NCBI GenBank assembly: GCA_018398765.1
Contig: JAHBMJ010000568.1
Location: 1 to 22,500, forward strand
Direction of reading: 5' to 3'
DNA: 22,500 bases
Source: Chromera velia
Lineage: Eukaryota; Sar; Chromeraceae
Shown here one piece after another: positions 10,701 through 22,500 of the stretch (its first letter is position 1; each line of letters opens with the position of its first letter). The notes beneath the pieces are model-generated. The model was not told the DNA's origin, did no database searches, and worked only from the letters and a program-made list of their open reading frames with translations. The position numbers and the translations under genes were made by a program.

Positions 10701-13446
10701 GGTCATGCGTGCGTGCGTGCGTCGTGATTGACCGACCGATAGAGTGCTGCTTGTGTACGTATGTGACTCTCCGGGGCTTGACAAGAATCTGATTCAGTCA
10801 CAATATTTTTGTATAGAAACATCGGTAGAAAAATGCACTCCAGCTTGTTTTCTGTCTTACCTGCGTGCTGTCTTCCTCCACGCCCCCCATACAACCCCAT
10901 AAACCCAGCTGGTCCTCCAAAACAACCAATACCTTTACGCGGACATGCATGCATGCGTGAATTCATCGCTCTCCAAAAATTTGTTCGAGTCTCTTGTTGT
11001 TTTTCTGTTTTCAGGCGGTGCTCGAGATGCGAGTTTGCACCTCAGGTCTTCTTACTGCCCACCAGCCAAAAAGCAAAAACTCCAAGCAAGGGATGGAGCG
11101 TAGCTGAACCAAACTATACGTGTCAAACACAGCGAGCGCTCAGAAGCAACTTGATTCCTTCGTTGTATTTTGTCACACCTCATGCCCCCCCCCCCAGACC
11201 ACCAACAGATCGAGACCCACGTCAAGAAATCTGAGAGACGCCCCCACTGGCGATGCAGAAGCGGAAACGCCGCCCCTCAGCAGCAGACGTCTTCTGTTCC
11301 TTCCGGCGTCGAAGATGTTGGCGTCAGACGACAACTCTTCCTGCAATCAAGCAGCCAGCAGAAGGAAGGAAGGAAGGAAGGAAGGAAGGAAGAAAGAACA
11401 AAAAGACAAACACATAAAGAAACGGGAATGGAAAACTCCCCCGGAGTTCCGCTGTTCATGTGTCCGGTGAGCGTGCCACGTGAAGGAAGCTAGCGATCTA
11501 GATCCGCATGGAGGGAGAGAGAACAGCCCACCCAAGTCCTCCTGTGGCGGAAGGAAGGAAGTCGCCTTCCTTTTTCTTCTGTCTGTCCGGTGATGCTCAC
11601 ACGCTCCAGCATGTGGTGAAAGAAATTTAGACGCACAACTCTCTCTCTCGCATGTGCGCGTTCTCTGCTTTCCCAAACCGGCCTCTCTCGGGTAGCCATG
11701 CAGAGAGAGTCTGCCTGCCTGCATGCTTGCTTGCCTGCCTGCCTGCCTCACTGACTCACTGACTGACTGACTGACGAAATGAGGTCTGTCGCAACCATGC
11801 ACGACAGAATGAATACCCACTCAGTCGTTCTATCTACCGACGTACCGACCTTGCAGAAAGCAGTGTTGTCTTTGCAAGACGGGTCGTTGTAGTAGCTCAC
11901 TTCGTTCCAGAGGAGAACCAGAGGGTAGATGGCTGCATTCATTCGTTCACAAATGAAATGACCAGGCCATGTATATATTGGTACTCAGGAAAGTGGACAG
12001 ACGTGAATGAGAACCGGGGGGGGGGAGAGGAAGAGAGAACAAATGAAGGGGGGCGGGGTTGGGGGGGTTGTGTGAGGCAGAAAAGAAACAAACAGAATAA
12101 CAGAACTGTGCAGGAAAGAACATGGCCGTCTTTTAAACTCTTCCTTTCCTGTCTTTCGTGCGCGCCTCTCCTTCTCCTTCCTTCATTGCTCTCTTCCTAC
12201 CTTCCTTTCTTCCTTCTATCCTTGCTTCCTTCCTTCCTCCCTTCCTTTCTTCCTACCTTCTTTTCTTCCTTCTATCCTTGCTTCCTTACTTCCTCCCTCC
12301 CTTTCTTCCTTTCTTCCTACCTTCCTTTCTTCCTTCTATGCTTGCTTCCTTTCTTCCTTTCTTCCTTCTATCCTTCCTTCCTTCCTTCTTTCCTTCTATC
12401 CTTGCTTCCTTCCTTTCTTCCTTTCTTCCTTCCTTTCTTCCTTTCTTCCTTCCTTTCTTCCTTTCTTCCTTTCTTCCTTCCTTCCTTCCTTTCTTCCTTC
12501 ATTTTTTGCTCAACCCTCTTCTTGCTGTCATCCCCCCAGCCACCCGATGTCTCACAACCATCTGAGTACAATTTTCTTCTCCGCCTTCCCTCCCTGCTTT
12601 TGCGGAGCCAGTACACCTCTCCACCTTTTTTTGTGTTCCTATATCTTGAGGGCTCGGTTTTTTCTTATCGCAGCACCGCGGCATCTTTTTGCCGTTTTCT
12701 TCTTTCTCCGCTGCTCTCTTCCTGCCAGTTTTTGTGTTTCTCTTCTTTCTCGCTCTGTTCCTGGCACCACACAATCCAAGCTTGTGTCATCTTCGGGTCT
12801 TCTGTCATTTTAGCTGCTTTCTTTCACCTTCTCCTAGCTTGGCATGATCAAAGACTTACAAAAGAAAACACCGAGGACGTTGAAAGCCGCGCAGACGCCA
12901 CTGGTCGCCATGAACAGAAAGGGGCTCTTCTGCATTCATATTCATAGATATGTTCCAGCATATATACATTTCTCTCCGATTCATTTCTAAATTGAGGTAT
13001 GTATGCACATCCACGAACAAGGGTCCCTCCTCGATAGAGCAACCAAACCAAACTTTCTCATATGCTTCTTGTAAGCTTTCTCCTGCAGATATGCAGAGGG
13101 CGTGTGAGTGTGTGGGCACATGGACGCAGAACCGAATACTGGAAAGAAAAGAATGACTGACCTTGATTGCATTAACTATATTTCATATGCGTAACTGTTC
13201 GAGCATCCTGGAGCCGATCATTTCGATAGCCAGATCAAACGGACTGACCTGTCTGTCTGCATTACACAAGCAGGCTCCATCAGCAAGTACGAGAACGACT
13301 GAGATGCACAATCCCATGATGGCAGCTCTTCCAACGTCTCTGCTTCGAAGGAAGTCATCCCAGAAGAAGCCGCAAATGTAGAAGATCAAAATAAACTCAA
13401 GAACCACGCCACTGATGGCTGCACAGTTACGGAAGAGATTCGCCAT
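7780..13446 (-). CDS. Four-helix membrane protein with Pro/Gly-rich cytosolic tail, nine exons
   Basis: Proposed exons on the minus strand: 13446-13249, 12929-12860, 11932-11850, 11340-11207, 10932-10861, 10102-10032, 9421-9355, 8948-8564, 8040-7780. They sum to 1341 nt, giving 446 aa plus TGA. Phases fit at every joint, though exons four and five (11340-11207, 10932-10861) are tentative. The start MANLFRNCAA leads into helix 1 (ISGVVLEFILIFYICGFFW), helix 2 (AAIMGLCISVVLVLADGACLC) and a long helix 3 spanning two exons (FLFMATSGVCAAF to SIYPLVLLW). A loop with two Cys (DPSCKDNTAFC) precedes helix 4 (DALRITIAIVMARMAG). The tail begins EHKAGGEAYAKYKDEYN, then is Pro/Gly/Tyr-rich with a PPAY motif, an acidic DDFSEDEDE patch and a basic Gly/Ser-rich end. 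The family is not recognised; a tetraspan-like scaffold is inferred. Confidence 0.7.
8564..8948 (-). other. Tail exon: Pro-rich region with PPAY motif
   Basis: This 128-codon exon of the minus-strand membrane-protein gene encodes most of the tail. Two similar short units, HIVIDTGGG and SIIIQTGAA, are followed by a Pro/Tyr/Asn-rich stretch. A PPAY motif (8642-8653) fits the PPxY class bound by WW domains. The exon ends in an acidic cluster. The acceptor is CCGCAG before 8948 and the donor GTCTGT follows 8564. Confidence 0.75.
10332..10351. repeat. (ACAG)n microsatellite
   Basis: Short GACA tetranucleotide run in an intron of the minus-strand gene. Confidence 0.7.
10468..10685. repeat. 36-bp minisatellite built from (ATTC)n
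   Basis: A core ending in ACTTACTCGGTCGATC recurs five times (GGTCGA at 10513, 10549, 10585, 10621, 10669). Spacing is 36, 36, 36 and 48 bases, and the last interval is lengthened by three ATTC units. It lies in the intron between exons five and six of the minus-strand gene. It has no spacers of CRISPR type. Confidence 0.9.
11362..11395. repeat. (GGAA)n microsatellite beside a minus-strand acceptor
   Basis: Read on the minus strand this is a CTTC run. It ends about 20 bases before the GATTGCAG acceptor proposed for the exon starting at 11340. Confidence 0.85.
12161..12505. repeat. Long polypyrimidine (TTCC/TTTC)n tract
   Basis: About 345 bases almost wholly of C and T on the plus strand, built from CTTC, TTTC and a recurring CTTCTATCCTTGCTTC element. 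It lies in the intron between exons two and three of the minus-strand gene, so the pre-mRNA carries the purine strand. Plus-strand frames through it (Leu/Pro/Ser/Phe runs) are spurious. Confidence 0.9.
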
Positions 13447-14098
13447 TTCTCTTTTCTCGGTTCTTGTGTTCAGAGGGCTGCACCACAGGTGGTAGTACCT
13501 GTTGCACAAAAGACCCGATTAAGAGCAACCGTTGAACTCCTGATAAAAGCTAAAGAATCTGTCCACCAAGGGTCCTGCCGGACTACTCAGTGGAATTTGG
13601 GATCATCTGGCGCTACAGCTATACTGCTTGACTCATCATGCAGAAGTTAATTTTGGAGCTTACTCGCAATAGCTCTCGATCGGTGGCCGGATCTAGGGCG
13701 TGCAATTAATCGGCTTGCATGGTACTGCATGAGAGTCGCCCTCGCGGCCCGGCCCCGTACGCGACCGCGCGACCGCGGCGGGCGCGCCGCGCGGGCCCGC
13801 GGGCCGGTGACAATGCATGCATGCACTGGGAGATTTGGTAACAACAACACGTGTCAGAGTCATTCTCAGCAGCGTGGCCCTGATCGTTTTTCCCTCATTT
13901 TATCGCAACTGATTGCCATCAGAAAGTTTGCTTCGCTCTTCTGGCTTCATAAGTGTCCTGTGATCGGTGGTGGGGGTGAAAATGTCATTCAAGCAACACT
14001 AAAGCAGTGTTCACGACTCAGCAGAATCATACGGGTCGCGAAAACAGACGCAGCAGCTTGTCGAGGTGCCCTTCTGAGTTAAAAGAAGCAAAACCCGT
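13447..14098. promoter_or_regulatory. Divergent intergenic region with GC/CpG-rich islet
   Basis: 652 bases separate the ATG of the minus-strand membrane-protein gene from the ATG of the plus-strand secreted-protein gene, so both promoters must lie here. At 13738-13806 there is an almost pure G+C block dense in CpG, with short near-palindromes such as GGCGCGCC and GGGCCCGCGGGCC. It is followed by a TGCATGCATGCA run. A shared bidirectional promoter is inferred from position and composition; no TATA box was identified. Confidence 0.5.
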
Positions 14099-20891
<6,793 letters not shown>

Positions 20892-21206
20892 TATTCTTAC
20901 TTCAAGGCAGCTTAAGTTGTTACTCGCGTCTCTTGATCAACAAGTTGACTAATGATGCAAAAAATTGATTGTGCACGAATTTGTTTGATTTTGGGAGTCA
21001 TACAACTGACTCACATATTTTAGTTGCAAAAATAAAAAGCCTGATTATGTAAGGTTTTGAATATTCGAAATGGATCATAAATAGTAGATGCAATGTATCT
21101 TTTTTATAATATGTATATGCATCGGTTTATAACAACTTGTTAATAAGTCTAAGTTGAAGCCTTTTATAAAAAGTTTTAGAAGATGAATAATAAAAAAAAA
21201 TGAAAG

Positions 21207-21244
<38 letters not shown>

Positions 21245-21551
21245 CCATGTTTGATTTGATTATATTTGATTTGATTTGAGCTTCAACCTCAAATATTTGA
21301 TATTTGAGGTAAGATTTGAGGTTAACCTCTTAGGGTTCCTCACTGAGTCACTGAGTTACTGTCACTCTGATCATTTTTCTCATAACAATAGTTATCAGAA
21401 CATTTCTGATGTATGTTTCAAAAATTTAAAAAAATATATATAAAATTATAACTTATCAGTTCCGCAAAAAAAATATGCCTGTGTGGTAGTGTATATACAC
21501 TAGTCACTGAGACTCACTCTAGGCTGAATCCATCTCAAAGTTCTCTGTCAG
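20892..21551. other. AT-rich intergenic region with TA run and inverted repeats
   Basis: Composition switches to AT-rich directly after the stop at 20891. It contains a perfect TA run (about 21212-21240), several TTTGA-type units (about 21250-21280) and short perfect inverted repeats (21286-21329). No coding frame or RNA gene was recognised. The 3' UTR of the modular protein gene should begin here. Confidence 0.7.
21286..21329. repeat. Two adjacent perfect inverted repeats
   Basis: ACCTCAAATAT and ATATTTGAGGT form 11-base arms around a three-base loop (21286-21310). GAGGTTAACCTC is a perfect 12-base palindrome eight bases later (21318-21329). The two share the ACCTC/GAGGT ends, which suggests a nested terminal repeat or a hairpin. 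Confidence 0.7.
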
Positions 21552-22260
21552 CTAATAGATTATGATCGCCAGGAACCCTGACTTTCTTGAATACGACTAC
21601 ATATCGAGGGTGATCGACACTCGTCGGGTTGCTGCTTTTCTTAACCTGTCTTTGATTGACAGAATAATCTCGTTCTTCAGTGTTGGGAGCAGAAGTTTCT
21701 ATACCTTCCCCACAGATGGGAGATCATAGCGGGGGTCCAGTACCTTGACCAGCTTTCGCAATGCCTCGTTTTCTGTGAGATGAGGCCAGCTAGCACTGGC
21801 CAGAAAGTCAGTGGTCAGCATATCGCACTTGATTCTCTTCTCATGCGTCTCTGCATATGGTCTAGCATATGGTACAACCACAGCTTCTGCTTCATCTTTG
21901 GTGGGGGAAAACGTTCGCATGTCAGGCTGCTTCGTCCCCCCTACCCCCTCTGACCACTTCTCCTATCTTTTTTGGAGCAGCTGCACACGTTTGTCAGACG
22001 TGATCGTCAAGCCATGCTGATTGATGAGGTGGGTTTGAAAAGAACTGGTTGCCGCTGCTGTATACTCACAGCCACAAATAGTTTCTCCTTCCCCCTCGGC
22101 TCTTTATATTTTCACCTGACACTGAATCACATTTGCCCCCTTTTGCACGGACCATATTTTTTTTTGCGTACCCGGCTCTAAAAACAAATGCCTCCTTCTT
22201 CCTGTTCAACCCTGTTGGATTGTGTGATATGTCTTTACAGGGTGTAAAATGTTTGCAGAC
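21552..22260 (-). pseudogene. Decayed hAT-family transposase fragment
   Basis: On the minus strand a 73-codon frame (21920-21699) ends with a region typical of hAT transposases: a 'D-F-L' helix, then ENEALRKLVKVLDPRYDLPS, matching the family's 'gFr-ll-xl-PrY-x-PSr' signature. A stop interrupts it. The next conserved block follows in another frame to about 21552, including RVSITLDM then a stop where the family has Trp, then SRKSGFLAI. Upstream, at about 22080-22010, short remnants of a BED-type zinc finger (a Cys pair, then HLINQH) are in yet another frame. At least two frame changes and two stops show it is dead. Terminal repeats were not found. Confidence 0.65.
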
Positions 22261-22500
22261 GCTCAAAAAGGGGGCCGTAAAAGATGTTCCAGCACCAGAA
22301 AAGCCAACACAGCTGTTTGGGAAAACGTTCAGCTGATCGGTTTACCTCTGCATGAAATAAAAGGGGGTGAAACGTCAATTTCAGTACAGCTCAAAACGTT
22401 TTTTTTTAGAGAGCAAACCATCAAGATTTAGGTTTTTTCATTTGAATCAGCATGCGTGACGGATCGGTACTTACAAAAGTTTTTTCATGACCTTCATATT
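22261..22500. other. Unassigned window end
   Basis: About 240 bases with no convincing coding frame on either strand. It may be further decayed transposon sequence or the edge of another gene. Confidence 0.4.

Noticed and set aside
10022-10792. 256-codon plus-strand frame with HSFIHSFTYSVD repeats
   Set aside because: The repeat is an intronic ATTC-based minisatellite, and the 5' part is antisense to a minus-strand exon encoding a clear membrane helix.
11958-12947. 329-codon plus-strand open frame rich in Leu/Pro/Ser/Phe
   Set aside because: Nearly all of it is the polypyrimidine microsatellite; the 3' part overlaps a well-supported minus-strand exon (12929-12860).
12982-13093. Extra exon between exons one and two of the minus-strand gene (EKAYKKHMRKFG frame after CTGCAG)
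   Set aside because: It has a good acceptor and start phase, but no strong donor keeps the frame; direct joining of 13249 to 12929 is already phase-correct and continues the membrane topology.
21326-21336. Telomere-like TTAGGG
   Set aside because: A single copy only; telomeric arrays need tandem units.

Overview
This is nuclear DNA of a eukaryote with spliced genes, not bacterial DNA. Introns have GT...AG ends with strong (T)GCAG acceptors and are crowded with tetranucleotide and dinucleotide microsatellites. Gene bodies are GC- and pyrimidine-rich, while intergenic blocks are AT-rich. The proteins carry signal peptides, Cys-rich modules and low-complexity inserts. My best guess is a chromerid-type alveolate alga (Chromera-like). 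This rests on style only (repeat-laden introns, tgcatgca tracts, long low-complexity inserts) and I hold it at about 50%.

Layout: (1) 1-3310, + strand: the 3' part of a spliced gene for a multi-pass membrane protein with an acidic, Ser-rich N-terminal region. (2) 3311-4693: AT-rich intergenic DNA. (3) 4694-5731, + strand: an apparently intronless gene for a secreted protein with two copies of an unfamiliar four-Cys domain. (4) 5732-7779: AT-rich intergenic DNA. (5) 13446 down to 7780, - strand: a nine-exon gene for a four-helix membrane protein with a long Pro/Gly-rich tail. Seven of its exons join by phase and reading frame with confidence; the two in the middle are tentative. (6) 13447-14098: a divergent intergenic region with a very GC/CpG-rich islet. 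(7) 14099-20891, + strand: a large spliced gene for a secreted Cys-rich modular protein in which every modelled intron is phase 1. It holds two copies of a module marked by 'G-x-RLCSL' and '(R/I)CCAD'. (8) 20892-22500: AT-rich DNA with small perfect inverted repeats, followed by a decayed hAT-type transposase on the - strand.

No RNA gene, CRISPR array, operon or bacterial feature was seen. Exon models come from reading frames, splice-site consensus and phase agreement only; no transcript evidence was available. The most interesting items are the modular secreted protein, the twin-domain secreted protein, two separate duplications of an exon's 3' end together with its donor site (one forming a possible in-frame 18-nt micro-exon), an in-frame repeat-encoding cassette exon, and the regular placement of microsatellites directly upstream of splice acceptors.
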